The notes: a model not told the origin generated them from the sequence alone. Shown: positions 37,507 through 48,750, counted from the first letter of the stretch. The stretch is 64,000 nucleotides of DNA from Bacillus australimaris (GCF_001307105.1 NZ_LGYN01000026.1:248001-312000); one strand, 5' to 3'. Program-made: numbers and translations.

Positions 37507-38313
37507 TTATTTCTTATTTCCGCTTCCTTTTATGTAATCATGCAAGATTTTTTCGCAAATGGATCGATTTCCAGCCACGATGCTGTTTTTATCGAGGAAC
37601 GTAAGGCGTTCTCCATGAATATTTGAGTAAACAGCCCCTACTTCATCTAGCAGCACACTGCCTGCTGCATAATCCCACGGCGCAAGCCTTAACGTCACAT
37701 ATGCATCACTTCTGCCGCTTGCTATATAAGCAAGCTCAAGGGCAGCTGAACCAATCGTTCGTGTCCCTCTCACGTCACGAACAAGACGAGCAAACGGTTT
37801 GGCGTCAAAATAAGGGCTTTCAATTGCCCATGTCGGATTAATCCCTACAATGGCTTTTTCGATCGCCACCTCTTTTAATGGCGGGAGCAGGGTATCGTTC
37901 ATATAGGCTCCTTCACCTTTGATGGCATGGTAGAGCTCGTCATGAATGACGTCATAAATAAGACCGATTTTCCCAACACCATTTTCAAATATCCCGATTG
38001 AAATGGCAAAGTTGCGTTTTTGATGGACAAAGTTCATTGTGCCATCAATAGGATCAATGATCCACACAATCCCATCCAATGAAGTCACTTGTTCCCCTTG
38101 TCCCTCTTCTCCTAAAATGTGATGATCTGAAAATGTCGATTGTATTTTTTCAATAAAAAAACGTTCTGTTTCTTTATCGATATTCGTGACAAGATCATTT
38201 GGATTTGATTTTGTTTCAATTGATAGACCTTCCTGCATGGACGCTTTTATACGGCTTCCTGCTTCTTTTACCCAGAGCTTTGCAAGACGGTCAATTTCCA
38301 CCCAGTTTGCCAT
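37507..38313 (-). CDS. yktC: Inositol-1-monophosphatase family protein YktC (SuhB-like)
   Basis: This 268-residue Mg-dependent phosphatase has the metal-binding motifs GEEGQGEQ, WIIDPIDGTMNFVH and WDYAAG, all intact. It probably dephosphorylates inositol or related sugar phosphates. The ATG at 38313 follows AAGAGG. Its terminator region was split by the 174-bp repeat. It is downstream of ykzI. Confidence 0.93.
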   Translation of the reverse strand: MANWVEIDRLAKLWVKEAGSRIKASMQEGLSIETKSNPNDLVTNIDKETERFFIEKIQSTFSDHHILGEEGQGEQVTSLDGIVWIIDPIDGTMNFVHQKRNFAISIGIFENGVGKIGLIYDVIHDELYHAIKGEGAYMNDTLLPPLKEVAIEKAIVGINPTWAIESPYFDAKPFARLVRDVRGTRTIGSAALELAYIASGRSDAYVTLRLAPWDYAAGSVLLDEVGAVYSNIHGERLTFLDKNSIVAGNRSICEKILHDYIKGSGNKK

Positions 38314-38403
38314 CAGATTGTAAACCTCTTTTCTATGTAGGACCTATTTGTATTAGCATACTGATATTATGTACGTAAAAGCAAGAAAAAAGCAGCTTCA
38401 TAC

Positions 38404-38434
38404 AAAAACGAACCGATGAATTGGTTCGTTTTTA
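38404..38434 (-). terminator. Terminator between ykzI and yktC
   Basis: An 11-bp perfect stem (AAAAACGAACC / GGTTCGTTTTT) with an 8-nt loop. It lies after ykzI on the minus strand. Confidence 0.85.
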
Positions 38435-38446
38435 CCTCACCTTGTT

Positions 38447-38635
38447 TTACCCTTGAAGCTGCTCCCATTCTTTTCTTAGGCGCTCAAGCTTTCGTTTGCT
38501 GCGTTCGATTTGGATGTCATCTTTATGTTCGATGGCTTCATGAAGCGTAGAAAGCTCATAATCAACCTCTAATCTCCACACAGCGATGCGATTCTTCTTC
38601 TCCTGCCTATACCCCTGCTTCACGATTTGCTTCAT
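38447..38635 (-). CDS. ykzI: Small coiled-coil protein YkzI
   Basis: This 62-residue highly charged protein is predicted to be nearly all helix (YELSTLHEAIEHKDDIQIERSKRKLERLRKEWEQL). The function is unknown. Its position between yktB and yktC matches B. subtilis ykzI. AAGGGGCG precedes the ATG. No other gene is seen in the 287 bp between it and yktB; TTGACC and TATGAT (15-bp spacing) near 38870-38890 may drive yktB. Confidence 0.78.
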   Translation of the reverse strand: MKQIVKQGYRQEKKNRIAVWRLEVDYELSTLHEAIEHKDDIQIERSKRKLERLRKEWEQLQG

Positions 38636-38922
38636 TGGTCAACGCCCCTTCCAGAGAATGATTCATTCCTTGTCAGTTTTCATTGATAAAAAATTCAATC
38701 GATAAGAGAAATGGTTCTTGCTTATATCGTATGAAGCGATCGCATAACCGCAACGACATTCTGAAAATTGTGTCTTTACCTATTTGTTATGTACCACAAA
38801 ATTGTAGATTTTAAACGCTGCACCTCATCCTTCATAAACTTTGCTCTAACGGTGCATCTTTTTTTGAGCTTGACCTAAGCTATGATAAAATATGATCAGC
38901 GAAAAGATACAGGAGGCATAAC

Positions 38923-39558
38923 ATGAGTGAAATGCGTTTTAGAGATGAAGATTTTGAAACATTCACAGTCGATGGTTTAGATGAACGAATGACTGTATTA
39001 AAAGAAAGAGTCCGTCCAAAGCTTGAGGCACTTGGTGAACATTTTGCACCACTTCTTTCTTCTATTACAGGAGACGAAATGTTTGTGCACGTCGCAAAGC
39101 ATGCTAGAAGGTCTGTCAATCCGCCAAATGATACGTGGGTTGCTTTCGCAAACAGTAAACGCGGATATAAAAAGCTCCCTCATTTTCAAATCGGGCTTTG
39201 GAAAACACATGTTTTTGTTTGGTTTGCGCTCATTTATGAATCTCCAGTAAAGGGTGAATACGGCCAGCTATTCGAAAAAGAGCTGGACACGATCCAGAAG
39301 AAAATACCACAAGAGTTTGTTTGGTCTAAAGATCATATGAAACCAGATGTCCTCCGTCACAGCGAGCTTGATTCAGAGCAGCTGAAAACACTGTTTGAAC
39401 GTGTTCAAACAGTCAAGAAGGCTGAGCTCCTTTGCGGCATTCAGCTGCCAAGAGAAGAAGTCGTGCAAATGAATAATGAAGAATTCCTCTCAAAAATTGA
39501 AAATGCCTTCCGCACATTGACGTATCTATACCGTTTTACACAGAAAGAATCTGTATGA
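38923..39558 (+). CDS. yktB: UPF0637/DUF1054 family protein YktB
   Basis: This 211-residue protein of the DUF1054 family has [36 protein letters not shown] and a C-terminal helix. No catalytic role is known. AGGAGGC lies before the ATG. It is convergent with yktA. Confidence 0.87.
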   Translation: MSEMRFRDEDFETFTVDGLDERMTVLKERVRPKLEALGEHFAPLLSSITGDEMFVHVAKHARRSVNPPNDTWVAFANSKRGYKKLPHFQIGLWKTHVFVWFALIYESPVKGEYGQLFEKELDTIQKKIPQEFVWSKDHMKPDVLRHSELDSEQLKTLFERVQTVKKAELLCGIQLPREEVVQMNNEEFLSKIENAFRTLTYLYRFTQKESV

Positions 39559-39587
39559 AAAAACGAGCCCCTTTAGGCTCGTTTTTT
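39557..39587. terminator. Bidirectional terminator, yktB/yktA
   Basis: An AACGAGCC / GGCTCGTT stem flanked by six As and six Ts; it lies between the two convergent stops. Confidence 0.88.
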
Positions 39588-39855
39588 ACATACGTATAAT
39601 AGCTGTCTCTTCAGCCTCTCTGGCTGTTTTCACTGCATGATAAGGGGAATACCCACTTCCCTTTTCAAACGCCGCACAATGCGTTTTTTCTTCTGCTTTT
39701 GATGGCACAACCTTTTTAAATCCTTTATAAGAATTTAATAACTCCTGCTTCGCAATTCCTTTTTCATAGGCTTTTTCAACAGCCTGAAAAAACGATATCA
39801 CCGCAATCTTTTCCTCTGTCGTCCAGTCGACATCCATTGGATATTGATATTCCAT
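39586..39855 (-). CDS. yktA: UPF0223 family protein YktA
   Basis: This 89-residue UPF0223 protein begins MEYQYPMDVDWTTEEKIAVI and includes KGFKKVVPSKAEEK. The function is unknown. The ATG at 39855 lies 6-7 nt after GAGGGA; an in-frame GTG overlaps that site. It diverges from speA. Confidence 0.85.
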   Translation of the reverse strand: MEYQYPMDVDWTTEEKIAVISFFQAVEKAYEKGIAKQELLNSYKGFKKVVPSKAEEKTHCAAFEKGSGYSPYHAVKTAREAEETAIIRM

Positions 39856-40035
39856 TTTCTTGTCCCTCACTTTAACGAATTGAACTTTTATTATAACATC
39901 TGTTCAATCAGAAACCGATTGATTTTATGCTTTACATTCCGATCAGTTCATAATATAATTCTTTTGTTTTATGCAATGAAATCTGTTGTTATTGGTACAA
40001 TAATAGCAGGTATTTCGATGAAGGTGGGAAAGCAA

Positions 40036-41508
40036 TTGTCACAACATGATACACCCTTATACACTGGACTAAAAAAACACGCTGCAACCAATCCAGTCCA
40101 ATTTCACATTCCAGGCCATAAAAAAGGAGCCGGAATGGATCCTGAATTTAGAGCATTCATTGGCGATAATGCATTAAGCATTGACCTTATTAATATAGAA
40201 CCTCTCGATGATTTACATTCACCTCGAGGGATGATAAAAGAAGCACAGGAACTCGCTGCTGAAGCCTTCGGTGCTGACCATACGTTTTTCTCCATTCAAG
40301 GAACAAGCGGCGCCATCATGACAATGGTGATGACGGTATGCGGACCTGGAGATAAAATCATCGTTCCGCGTAACGTCCATAAATCGATTATGTCCGGAAT
40401 TGTATTTTCTGGCGCCATTCCTGTTTTTATTCACCCAGAAATTGACAAAGAGCTCGGCATCTCTCACGGGATCACACCAGACTCAGCCAAAAAGGCGCTC
40501 ACTGAACACCCAGATGCGAAGGGCCTGCTTGTCATTAATCCAACGTATTTTGGCATTTCAGCGGACTTAAAAACAATCGTAGACATTGCCCATTCATTTG
40601 ATGTGCCTGTCCTTGTCGATGAAGCACACGGTGTGCATATCCATTTTCACGATGAGCTGCCTCTCTCTGCCATGCAGGCTGGTGCTGATATGGCGGCAAC
40701 AAGTGTTCATAAACTTGGCGGTTCCCTTACGCAAAGCTCTATTTTAAATATGAAAGAAGGGCTTGTTTCAAAAGATCGTGTGCAATCAATTTTGAGTATG
40801 CTGACGACAACGTCCACTTCGTATTTGCTCTTAGCGTCACTTGATGTCGCTAGAAAACGATTAGCGACTGAAGGAAAGACACTTGCAGATGAAGCCATTC
40901 GTTTGGCTGAATCAGCGAGAAACCGATTGAATCAAATTGACGGCATTACCTGTATTGGCAAGGAAATACTCGGTTCACCTTCTACTTACGATTATGATCC
41001 GACGAAATTAATTATCTCAATTAAAGACCTTGGCCTAAATGGACATGATGTCGAAAAATGGCTGAGAGAAAGCTATCGAATTGAAGTAGAGCTCTCAGAC
41101 CTTTACAACATTTTATGTATCGTTACCCCTGGCGATACAGATGAGACAATTGATACGCTCGTGACGGCGATGAAGGAAATTGCCGTAGCCTCTACGCGTG
41201 AGTGCGGCAAACATGCGGTAACGGAAGTGCTCCTTCCTGATATTCCATCGCTAGCTATGACGCCGCGTGACGCTTTTTATGCCACTACAGAAGTGGTTCC
41301 GTTTAAAGAGGCAGCAGGCCGCATCATCGCAGAGTTTGTGATGGTGTACCCACCAGGCATTCCAATTTTTATACCAGGCGAAATTATTACAGAAGAAAAT
41401 ATCTCGTATATCTTTAAAAACATTGAAATTGGCCTCCCTGTCCAAGGACCAGAAGATTCTACGCTAGAAATGATCCGTGTCATTAAAGAACAAAAACCAA
41501 TTTTATAA
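40036..41508 (+). CDS. speA: Arginine decarboxylase SpeA (PLP-dependent)
   Basis: This 490-residue Orn/Lys/Arg decarboxylase class I enzyme is closely similar to B. subtilis SpeA. It makes agmatine for polyamine synthesis. The PLP lysine is in ATSVHKLGGSLTQ, and QFHIPGHKKGAG is the family N-terminal signature. The start is a TTG at 40036-40038 behind AAGGTGGGA. The open frame runs 64 codons upstream over the intergenic region and is not used. Confidence 0.95.
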   Translation: MSQHDTPLYTGLKKHAATNPVQFHIPGHKKGAGMDPEFRAFIGDNALSIDLINIEPLDDLHSPRGMIKEAQELAAEAFGADHTFFSIQGTSGAIMTMVMTVCGPGDKIIVPRNVHKSIMSGIVFSGAIPVFIHPEIDKELGISHGITPDSAKKALTEHPDAKGLLVINPTYFGISADLKTIVDIAHSFDVPVLVDEAHGVHIHFHDELPLSAMQAGADMAATSVHKLGGSLTQSSILNMKEGLVSKDRVQSILSMLTTTSTSYLLLASLDVARKRLATEGKTLADEAIRLAESARNRLNQIDGITCIGKEILGSPSTYDYDPTKLIISIKDLGLNGHDVEKWLRESYRIEVELSDLYNILCIVTPGDTDETIDTLVTAMKEIAVASTRECGKHAVTEVLLPDIPSLAMTPRDAFYATTEVVPFKEAAGRIIAEFVMVYPPGIPIFIPGEIITEENISYIFKNIEIGLPVQGPEDSTLEMIRVIKEQKPIL

Positions 41509-41550
41509 AAAAGAAACATGCAGCCCCAAATGGAGCTGCATGCTTTTTTA
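41505..41550. terminator. Shared terminator of speA and SR1
   Basis: A CATGCAGC / GCTGCATG stem with A- and T-runs on both sides. It ends speA on the plus strand and the SR1 RNA on the minus strand. Confidence 0.88.
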
Positions 41551-41551
41551 T

Positions 41552-41671
41552 TTATTCAGAGGCTTCATCACAGCAATGACAGTGACCACACGTTCCGTAT
41601 AGTGTTGTCACTTTTTCATTTTCAAATTGATCAATGGTTTCATTGCAATCTTGACAAATAATTGTACCCAC
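41552..41671 (-). CDS. sr1P: SR1P, GapA-binding peptide encoded by SR1
   Basis: This 39-residue peptide contains GTIICQDCNETIDQFENEKV and ends YGTCGHCHCCDEASE, the SR1P family with two Cys-rich clusters. The length is identical to B. subtilis SR1P. The start is taken as the GTG at 41669-41671, 6 nt after AAGGGGA; an ATG two codons earlier abuts that site. SR1P binds the glycolytic GapA and promotes its link to RNase J1. Confidence 0.88.
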   Translation of the reverse strand: MGTIICQDCNETIDQFENEKVTTLYGTCGHCHCCDEASE

Positions 41672-41700
41672 GTACATTCCCCTTTTCTTCATTCATAGTT

Positions 41701-41714
41701 TGAAAGCGTTTGAT
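41701..41714. promoter_or_regulatory. Possible cre (CcpA) site in SR1 leader
   Basis: TGAAAGCGTTTGAT matches the cre pattern TGWAARCGYTWWCW at 12 of 14 positions. It lies just downstream of the expected SR1 transcription start, so it could act as a roadblock. Confidence 0.5.
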
Positions 41715-41729
41715 CTATTTCATATCTCT

Positions 41730-41777
41730 ATAATATGATGTCATATTTAAGTTGTCAACGGTTAATTGTATGACACA
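41730..41777 (-). promoter_or_regulatory. SR1 promoter with CcpN operator
   Basis: On the minus strand, TTGACA (41753-41758) and TATTAT (41730-41735) are 17 bp apart, a strong sigma-A promoter. TGTGTCATACA (41767-41777) upstream fits the CcpN consensus TRTGHYATAYW exactly, and TATGACATCAT (41735-41745) in the spacer fits at 10 of 11. CcpN represses sr1 in glycolytic conditions in B. subtilis. Confidence 0.75.
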
Positions 41778-41885
41778 TTTAATCATTTTTTATAAATATA
41801 TGTTTTTTTCTCATCATATTGAGGGAACGTTTCAATTGTATTTTGCTTCATATCAATTCTGTAACAATTGAGTAACAATCGAAAA

Positions 41886-41914
41886 TTGTCAAAAGGGACG
41901 TGATACACTAGAGT
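41886..41914 (+). promoter_or_regulatory. Promoter of slp
   Basis: TTGTCA (41886-41891) and TAGAGT (41909-41914) with 17 bp between, about 65 bp before the slp start. The rest of the 41672-41978 gap (307 bp) holds the SR1 control elements; no other gene is seen. Confidence 0.6.
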
Positions 41915-41978
41915 GACTAACAGGGAACCAGCTCCTAAAAATGTTGGGATAACCCCAAAAGATTTTGAGGTGAATAGA

Positions 41979-42368
41979 TTGAATTTTATGAGGGCACTTC
42001 TCCTTATATTCCCTATGCTCTTTGTACTTAGTTCATGCTCATTTGCGTATATCATACCGAATCAGACTGACCAAGTCAGTCATATTCAAAAACCGAGAAT
42101 TCTCTTTTTTACTGATGCAGAAAATCTGGATAAAGAAAGTCCTTATTATGATGCCGTCCTCGATTTAAAAAATGAATATCCTAAAGAAATGTCGAAGATG
42201 ATTGTAAAAGAAGATCGTAAAGGCTGGAAAAATGAAGTGGATGAATTACCGGCTATTTTACTTGTAAATAATGAAAAAGTCATTGTGAAGGTTGAAGGGA
42301 ATGTCCGCAGTAAAGAGGAGATCTTATCGCCCCTATGTCAGGCTCTAGACCGAGTGAATACAAACTAA
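41979..42368 (+). CDS. slp: Small peptidoglycan-associated-type lipoprotein Slp
   Basis: This 129-residue lipoprotein has hydrophobic signal ALLLIFPMLFVLSSCSFA with lipobox LSSC. The mature domain (RILFFTDAENLDKESPYYDAVLDLKNEYP, then ILLVNNEKVIVKVEG) looks thioredoxin-like in layout but has no CxxC. The start is a TTG at 41979 after GAGGTGAATA. Its position between SR1 and pdhD matches B. subtilis slp. Confidence 0.8.
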   Translation: MNFMRALLLIFPMLFVLSSCSFAYIIPNQTDQVSHIQKPRILFFTDAENLDKESPYYDAVLDLKNEYPKEMSKMIVKEDRKGWKNEVDELPAILLVNNEKVIVKVEGNVRSKEEILSPLCQALDRVNTN

Positions 42369-42404
42369 TGATATTTCTTGTACTTATATATCCTTATGAA
42401 ACAC

Positions 42405-42431
42405 CCCCTCAGCTCATGAGGGGTTTTTTCA
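42405..42431 (+). terminator. Terminator of slp
   Basis: A CCCCTCA / TGAGGGG stem with a 5-nt loop and six Ts. Confidence 0.88.
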
Positions 42432-42458
42432 TGTGGTGTTCAAGTGTTCAAACGCTCA

Positions 42459-42487
42459 AAAAAACCCTTTCCATCAAGGAAAGGGTT
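42459..42487 (-). terminator. Terminator of the pdh operon
   Basis: A perfect 10-bp stem (AACCCTTTCC / GGAAAGGGTT) is followed on the minus strand by seven Ts. Confidence 0.92.
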
Positions 42488-42498
42488 TTATAGGTTCA

Positions 42499-43911
42499 TT
42501 ATTTTACGATATGGATTGGGCTTCCAATTGCTACTTCAGCCGTTTCCATTGTAATTTCACCTAAAGTTGGGTGAGCGTGAATTGTCATTGCGATATCTTC
42601 AGCAGTCACTCCAGCTTCGATTGCAAGGCTAAGCTCTGAAATCATATCAGAAGCGCCAACACCTGCGATTTGTGCACCGATAACTAGACCGTCCTCTTTA
42701 CGAGTGATCATTTTCATGAAGCCATCAGTTGCGTCAAGAGAAAGTGCACGACCGTTTGCTGCAAATGGGAATTTCGCTGCAACGATTTCGATGCCTTCTG
42801 CTTTTGCTTCTGCTTCAGTGTATCCAACAGTTGCAAGTTCTGGCTCAGAGAATACAACAGCAGGAATACCAAGGTAATCAATTTCAGCTGGCTCTCCAGC
42901 GATTGCTTCAGCTGCAATTTTACCTTCGTAAGAAGCTTTGTGTGCAAGTGGTGGTCCATCAACGATGTCACCAATTGCATAGATGTTAGATACGCTTGTA
43001 CGGCATTGTTTGTCTGTTTTGACAACTCCGCGGTCTGTCAATTCAACACCAACTTGTTCAAGACCAAGCTCATCAGTGTTTGGACGACGGCCAACAGTAA
43101 CAAGTACATAATCAGCATCAACTGTTTTTTCTTCACCTTTTACTTCGAATGTAACAGTGACACCATCAGATTTTTCTTCAACGCCTTTTGCAAGAGCGTT
43201 TGTATGGATTTCAACGTTTCCTTTTTTCTTCAGGTTACGTTTAACCAATGAGCTCATTTGCTTTTCGAAACCTGGAAGGATTTCGTCTCCACCTTCAAGG
43301 ATCACAACTTCTGTTCCAAAGTTTGCATAAGCAGTACCAAGCTCAGTACCGATGTATCCACCACCGATGACAACTAACTTTTTAGGTACTTCTTTAAGCG
43401 CTAAAGCACCAGTTGAGTTAATCACGCGGTCTGTGTATTTAAAAGTAGGCAATTCAATTGGACGAGATCCAGTTGCAAGAATTGCATTTTTGAAAGTGTA
43501 AGTCTGTGCTGAATTTTCATCCATAACACGCACAGAGTTGCTGTCTACGAAATAAGCTTCACCTTTGACGATGTCTACTTTATTTCCTTTAAGAAGACCT
43601 TGAACTCCACCTGTTAATTTGTTCACAACAGAAGCTTTCCACTCTTGAACTTTTGTGAAATCAACTGTTACGTTTTCAGCTTTGATACCCATGTCTTCAG
43701 AATGCTTAGCATTTTCGAAACGATGGCCAGCATTGATTAACGCTTTTGAAGGAATACAACCAACGTTTAGACATACGCCGCCAAGTGTTCCTTTTTCAAC
43801 GATTGTTACTTTTTGTCCAAGCTGTGCAGCACGAATAGCAGCTACATATCCACCAGGACCTGCACCGATGACAAGAGTATCTGTTTCGATTGGGAAATCT
43901 CCTACTACCAT
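42499..43911 (-). CDS. pdhD: Dihydrolipoamide dehydrogenase (E3)
   Basis: This 470-residue flavoprotein reoxidises lipoamide in the pyruvate (and other 2-oxo acid) dehydrogenase complexes. The FAD motif is [12 protein letters not shown], and the redox disulfide [13 protein letters not shown] follows. The NAD-binding [12 protein letters not shown] and the C-terminal HAHPTLGE, with the catalytic His-Glu pair, complete it. It is 4 bp downstream of pdhC. Confidence 0.97.
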   Translation of the reverse strand: MVVGDFPIETDTLVIGAGPGGYVAAIRAAQLGQKVTIVEKGTLGGVCLNVGCIPSKALINAGHRFENAKHSEDMGIKAENVTVDFTKVQEWKASVVNKLTGGVQGLLKGNKVDIVKGEAYFVDSNSVRVMDENSAQTYTFKNAILATGSRPIELPTFKYTDRVINSTGALALKEVPKKLVVIGGGYIGTELGTAYANFGTEVVILEGGDEILPGFEKQMSSLVKRNLKKKGNVEIHTNALAKGVEEKSDGVTVTFEVKGEEKTVDADYVLVTVGRRPNTDELGLEQVGVELTDRGVVKTDKQCRTSVSNIYAIGDIVDGPPLAHKASYEGKIAAEAIAGEPAEIDYLGIPAVVFSEPELATVGYTEAEAKAEGIEIVAAKFPFAANGRALSLDATDGFMKMITRKEDGLVIGAQIAGVGASDMISELSLAIEAGVTAEDIAMTIHAHPTLGEITMETAEVAIGSPIHIVK

Positions 43912-43915
43912 GACA

Positions 43916-45259
43916 TTACGCCTCCATTAAAATTAATTGTGGATCATTCAATAAACGCTTGATGTGGTTAAGGGCATTTTGCGCAGTAGCTCCGTCAATC
44001 ATACGGTGGTCAAAGCTTAGGGAAAGAGCTAAGACAGGAGCTGCAACGATTTCGCCATCACGAACAACCGCTTTTTCAGCGATACGGCCAATACCAAGGA
44101 TCGCCACTTCTGGGTGGTTGATAACTGGAGTGAACCATTGTCCACCAGCAGAACCGATGTTTGTGATTGTGCAAGATGCACCTTTCATTTCAGCTGGAGC
44201 CAATTTACCATCACGTGCTTTTGTTGCAAGCTCATTGATTTCGTTAGAAACTTCGAAAATTGCTTTGCGATCTGCATTTTTCACAACTGGAACGAGCAAG
44301 CCTTTTTCAGTGTCAGCTGCAATTCCGATGTTGTAGTAATGCTTTTGAACAACTTCATCTGTTTTGTCATCGATAGAAGTGTTAAGTACTGGGTACTTTT
44401 TCAAAGCAGAAGTTAGAGCTTTTACAACGTAAGGCAAGTAAGTTAACTTGATTCCTTGATCAGCTGCAACTTGTTTGAATTGTTTACGATGTGCAACAAG
44501 GTTTGTTACATCAACTTCATCCATTAATGTTACGTGAGGAGCTGTATGCTTAGAGTTCACCATTGCTTTCGCGATTGCTTTGCGGATTCCGCTCATTTTC
44601 TCGCGAGTTTCTGGGAATTCTCCTTCAAGAACTGGAGCTGCTGCCGCTTTTGGAGCTGCTGCTGCTTCTTTTGCACTTTCAGCTGCTTGAGGTGCTGCTG
44701 CTTGAGCTGCAGAACCACCATTAACGAAGCTGTCGATATCTTCTTTTAACACACGTCCGTTTTTACCAGAACCTGCAACTTTGTAAATTTCAATGCCTTT
44801 TTCACGAGCGTATTTACGTACAGATGGCATAGCGATAACGCGTTTGTTTGGATCAGCATCTACTTGCTCTTGTGCGCCTGCACCAGTTGCTGCTGCCGCT
44901 TCTTCTTGTGCTACTTCTTTCTTCTCTGGCTCGTTACCAGCTTCAGCAGTACCTTGTACTTGAGCTTCAGTTTTTGCTTCGCCTTCTTCTTCGTTGCCTT
45001 TAAATTGAAGATTTTCGTAACCAGGTGCATCAAACGTAATGATTGTTTGTCCTACAGTTGCAACTGTTCCCTCTTCAACTTTTAATTCTAATACTTTTCC
45101 TTTAACAGGTGAAGGAATTTCTACAACTGCTTTATCATTTTGTACCTCTGCTAAAACGTCATCTTCATTAATTTCGTCGTTTGGTTTAACAAACCACTTA
45201 ACGATCTCACCTTCGTGGATACCTTCTCCGATGTCCGGAAGTTTAAATTCAAATGCCAC
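43916..45259 (-). CDS. pdhC: Dihydrolipoyllysine acetyltransferase (E2)
   Basis: This 447-residue E2 has one lipoyl domain (about 1-78; lipoylated Lys in [10 protein letters not shown]) and an Ala/Glu/Gln-rich linker. A subunit-binding domain (about 142-178, [13 protein letters not shown]) and an Ala/Pro linker come next. The C-terminal catalytic domain has [14 protein letters not shown]. It forms the core of the pyruvate dehydrogenase complex. AGGAGGCG precedes the ATG. Confidence 0.97.
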   Translation of the reverse strand: MAFEFKLPDIGEGIHEGEIVKWFVKPNDEINEDDVLAEVQNDKAVVEIPSPVKGKVLELKVEEGTVATVGQTIITFDAPGYENLQFKGNEEEGEAKTEAQVQGTAEAGNEPEKKEVAQEEAAAATGAGAQEQVDADPNKRVIAMPSVRKYAREKGIEIYKVAGSGKNGRVLKEDIDSFVNGGSAAQAAAPQAAESAKEAAAAPKAAAAPVLEGEFPETREKMSGIRKAIAKAMVNSKHTAPHVTLMDEVDVTNLVAHRKQFKQVAADQGIKLTYLPYVVKALTSALKKYPVLNTSIDDKTDEVVQKHYYNIGIAADTEKGLLVPVVKNADRKAIFEVSNEINELATKARDGKLAPAEMKGASCTITNIGSAGGQWFTPVINHPEVAILGIGRIAEKAVVRDGEIVAAPVLALSLSFDHRMIDGATAQNALNHIKRLLNDPQLILMEA

Positions 45260-45366
45260 TGTTTTTCGCCTCCTAGATTTTGTTGAACCCTTGTTGTGTA
45301 TATTTACACGGTCATGTAATTGATAAAGGGGAAGAGAAATAAATTCTTTTCCCCTCTGTCATTTAA
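45260..45366 (-). promoter_or_regulatory. pdhB-pdhC spacer with hairpin
   Basis: This 107-bp gap within the otherwise tight operon holds a hairpin (GGGGAAGAGA / TTCTTTTCCCC, 45328-45354). Only TTTA follows it on the minus strand, so it is a weak terminator or mRNA-processing signal. A gap here would suit separate pdhC-pdhD expression. Confidence 0.55.
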
Positions 45367-46344
45367 TTAAAATTCAAGAACTTTCTTAGCAGTTTCAAGC
45401 ACGTCTTTATGGTTTGGAAGCCATACGCTCTCAGCTTGAGAGAAAGCAAATACAGTATCAGGTGCAGCTACACGAAGTACTGGTGCTTCTAGGCTAAGGA
45501 TTGCTCTGTCATTGATTTCAGCTACTACGTTTGCAGCAATACCAGCTTGTTTTTGTGCTTCTTGAACAACGATTGCGCGGCCTGTTTTTTCAACAGAAGC
45601 AATGATTGTTTCAATATCAAGCGGGCTAACTGTACGAAGGTCGATAACTTCAGCAGAAACGCCTTCTTTTTCAAGCTCTTCAGCAGCTTTTAGTGATTCG
45701 TGAACCATTGCACCGTAAGTGATGATTGAAAGATCAGAACCTTCACGTTTCACATCAGCTTTACCGATTTCAATTGTGTACTCTTCTTCAGGAACTTCCT
45801 GACGGAAAGAACGATAAAGTTTCATATGCTCAAGGAATACTACAGGATCGTTGTCGCGAATTGCAGAAATTAATAGTCCTTTTGCATCATAAGGTGTTGA
45901 AGGAATGACAACCTTGATACCAGGTTGTTGTGCTACAAGACCTTCTAAGCTGTCAGCGTGAAGCTCAGGTGTGTGAACTCCTCCGCCAAATGGAGAACGG
46001 ATTGTCACTGGAGAATGCCAGCGTCCGCCAGAACGGTAACGCATACGAGCCATTTGTCCAGAAACAGAATCTAATACTTCGTAAACGAATCCGAAGAATT
46101 GAATTTCCATTACTGGGCGGAATTCTTGTAGTCCAAGGCCAATTGCAAGACCGCCAATACCAGATTCAGCAAGTGGAGTATCGAATACACGATCCTCACC
46201 AAACTCTTTTTGCAATCCTTCAGTCGCACGGAATACGCCGCCGTTTTTACCAACGTCTTCTCCGAAAACGAGAACGTTTTCGTCATTTTTCAGTTCTGTG
46301 CGTAACGCATCAGTGATCGCTTGAATCATTGTCATTTGCGCCAT
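45367..46344 (-). CDS. pdhB: Pyruvate dehydrogenase E1 beta subunit
   Basis: This 325-residue transketolase-like subunit has [17 protein letters not shown] and the C-terminal transketolase domain ([15 protein letters not shown]). It pairs with PdhA to decarboxylate pyruvate using thiamine diphosphate. It begins 3 bp after the pdhA stop. Confidence 0.97.
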   Translation of the reverse strand: MAQMTMIQAITDALRTELKNDENVLVFGEDVGKNGGVFRATEGLQKEFGEDRVFDTPLAESGIGGLAIGLGLQEFRPVMEIQFFGFVYEVLDSVSGQMARMRYRSGGRWHSPVTIRSPFGGGVHTPELHADSLEGLVAQQPGIKVVIPSTPYDAKGLLISAIRDNDPVVFLEHMKLYRSFRQEVPEEEYTIEIGKADVKREGSDLSIITYGAMVHESLKAAEELEKEGVSAEVIDLRTVSPLDIETIIASVEKTGRAIVVQEAQKQAGIAANVVAEINDRAILSLEAPVLRVAAPDTVFAFSQAESVWLPNHKDVLETAKKVLEF

Positions 46345-46347
46345 GGC

Positions 46348-47854
<1,507 letters not shown>

Positions 47855-47885
47855 TAAAAAAAGAGCTGGTATTCAGCTCTTTTTT
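47855..47885 (-). terminator. Terminator overlapping the ykyA stop
   Basis: An AAAAGAGCTG / CAGCTCTTTT stem with a 5-nt loop and a T-run on the minus strand. The ykyA stop codon lies in its upstream arm. Confidence 0.88.
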
Positions 47886-48541
47886 GACCTTTGATGTGCC
47901 GCTTTATACAAAGCCTGTTTATGCTCATTCAATTGATCTGTATATTGATTGAACTTCTTCCCTTCTTTTCTAACTTTGCTATAAGATCGATTTACGGTCT
48001 TCAGCTTAGACTTCAGCTCTTCATATGCTAAGTCCTTCTTCTTTAACGATTGATACAAATGCTGATCTTGTTTCAGCGCCTTTTGATACTCCTTGTAAAG
48101 CTGATCATACGCAGCATATCGTTTTTCAATAAATGTAACTGTTTGATCTGCTTTCTCTTTTAACTCCGCATCTTGCAATCGTCCGGCAGATTCCTTTACC
48201 GCTTTCAATTCTTTTTTCGATTGATCCATGCTGTCTTTTTCTGTTTTTAAATGTTCTTCTCGTTTCTCTGCCGATGCTAACGCCTGATCAGAAAGGCTTG
48301 ACACTGTTTTGATATGGTCCTTTGTCGTTTGAATCATTTTTGTATACAGCTTCTGCTCTTTCTTCTCATAGCTTTGCAGTGTACCTTGCTCTTTTTCGAA
48401 GGATGCTTCTTTTTCACTCATTTTCGTCATCGCATCTTGCATGTCATTAAACGGACTTTGACCTCCGCATCCCGAAAGCAAAAGAGTACATAACCCCGCT
48501 AAAGCAGCACCTGCTTTCACGCTTCTTTTCACCTGTCTCAT
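47873..48541 (-). CDS. ykyA: YkyA-family cell-wall-binding lipoprotein
   Basis: This 222-residue lipoprotein has a signal ending TLLLSGC. The rest is strongly charged helix with heptad character over most of residues 35-215. It belongs to the YkyA family (putative cell-wall binding). The ATG at 48541 is 7 nt after AAAGGGGGA. The open frame continues 20 codons upstream without a site. It lies upstream of pdhA, as in B. subtilis. Confidence 0.87.
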   Translation of the reverse strand: MRQVKRSVKAGAALAGLCTLLLSGCGGQSPFNDMQDAMTKMSEKEASFEKEQGTLQSYEKKEQKLYTKMIQTTKDHIKTVSSLSDQALASAEKREEHLKTEKDSMDQSKKELKAVKESAGRLQDAELKEKADQTVTFIEKRYAAYDQLYKEYQKALKQDQHLYQSLKKKDLAYEELKSKLKTVNRSYSKVRKEGKKFNQYTDQLNEHKQALYKAAHQRSKKS

Positions 48542-48662
48542 CAAAAGGTCCCCCTTTACATCTCCACATACCACTATAATTTTTATAGGCTTTTGTGACA
48601 AGGAAAGAGGTCAGTCAGATGAGGCGGAGAAGATTTTTTTCAAGTGATAGGCGCATGACTAT

Positions 48663-48689
48663 ACAAATAGTGCATTCATACATAGTTTA
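48663..48689 (+). promoter_or_regulatory. Sigma-K-like promoter of the Gly/Tyr-rich gene
   Basis: AC at 48663-48664 and CATAGTTTA at 48681-48689, 16 bp apart, match the sigma-K pattern (AC, CATANNNTA). They lie about 60 bp upstream of the start codon. Confidence 0.5.
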
Positions 48690-48750
48690 TATTACACGCT
48701 TCGCCTTCACTTATGAGAGGCCGAGTGTATTTCCAAAGGAGGTCAAAAGT

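Larger units (their letters stand above)
41506..41723 (-). ncRNA. sr1: Dual-function small RNA SR1
   Basis: A minus-strand transcript of about 215 nt runs from the promoter at 41730-41758 to the terminator shared with speA and carries the SR1P reading frame. Its location between speA and slp, its length (about 205 nt in B. subtilis) and its encoded peptide identify it as SR1. In B. subtilis SR1 base-pairs with ahrC mRNA and its peptide binds GapA. The base-pairing region was not checked here. Confidence 0.88.

Noticed and set aside
37413-37604. 63-codon ORF over the repeat and the yktC 3' end (plus strand)
   Set aside because: It reads through copy A of the non-coding repeat and antisense to yktC, has no ribosome site, and breaks in copy B.
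39844-40035. N-terminal extension of speA by 64 codons
   Set aside because: It covers the yktA start and promoter region and lacks a ribosome site. The TTG at 40036 with AAGGTGGGA gives the exact family length.
43959-44336. Several plus-strand ORFs of 70-125 codons across pdhA-D
   Set aside because: Antisense shadows of highly biased coding sequence; none has a ribosome site or recognisable domain.
44640-44990. GCTGCTGC-rich repetitive stretch
   Set aside because: It encodes the Ala/Glu/Gln linkers of the E2 subunit PdhC, normal for the family.
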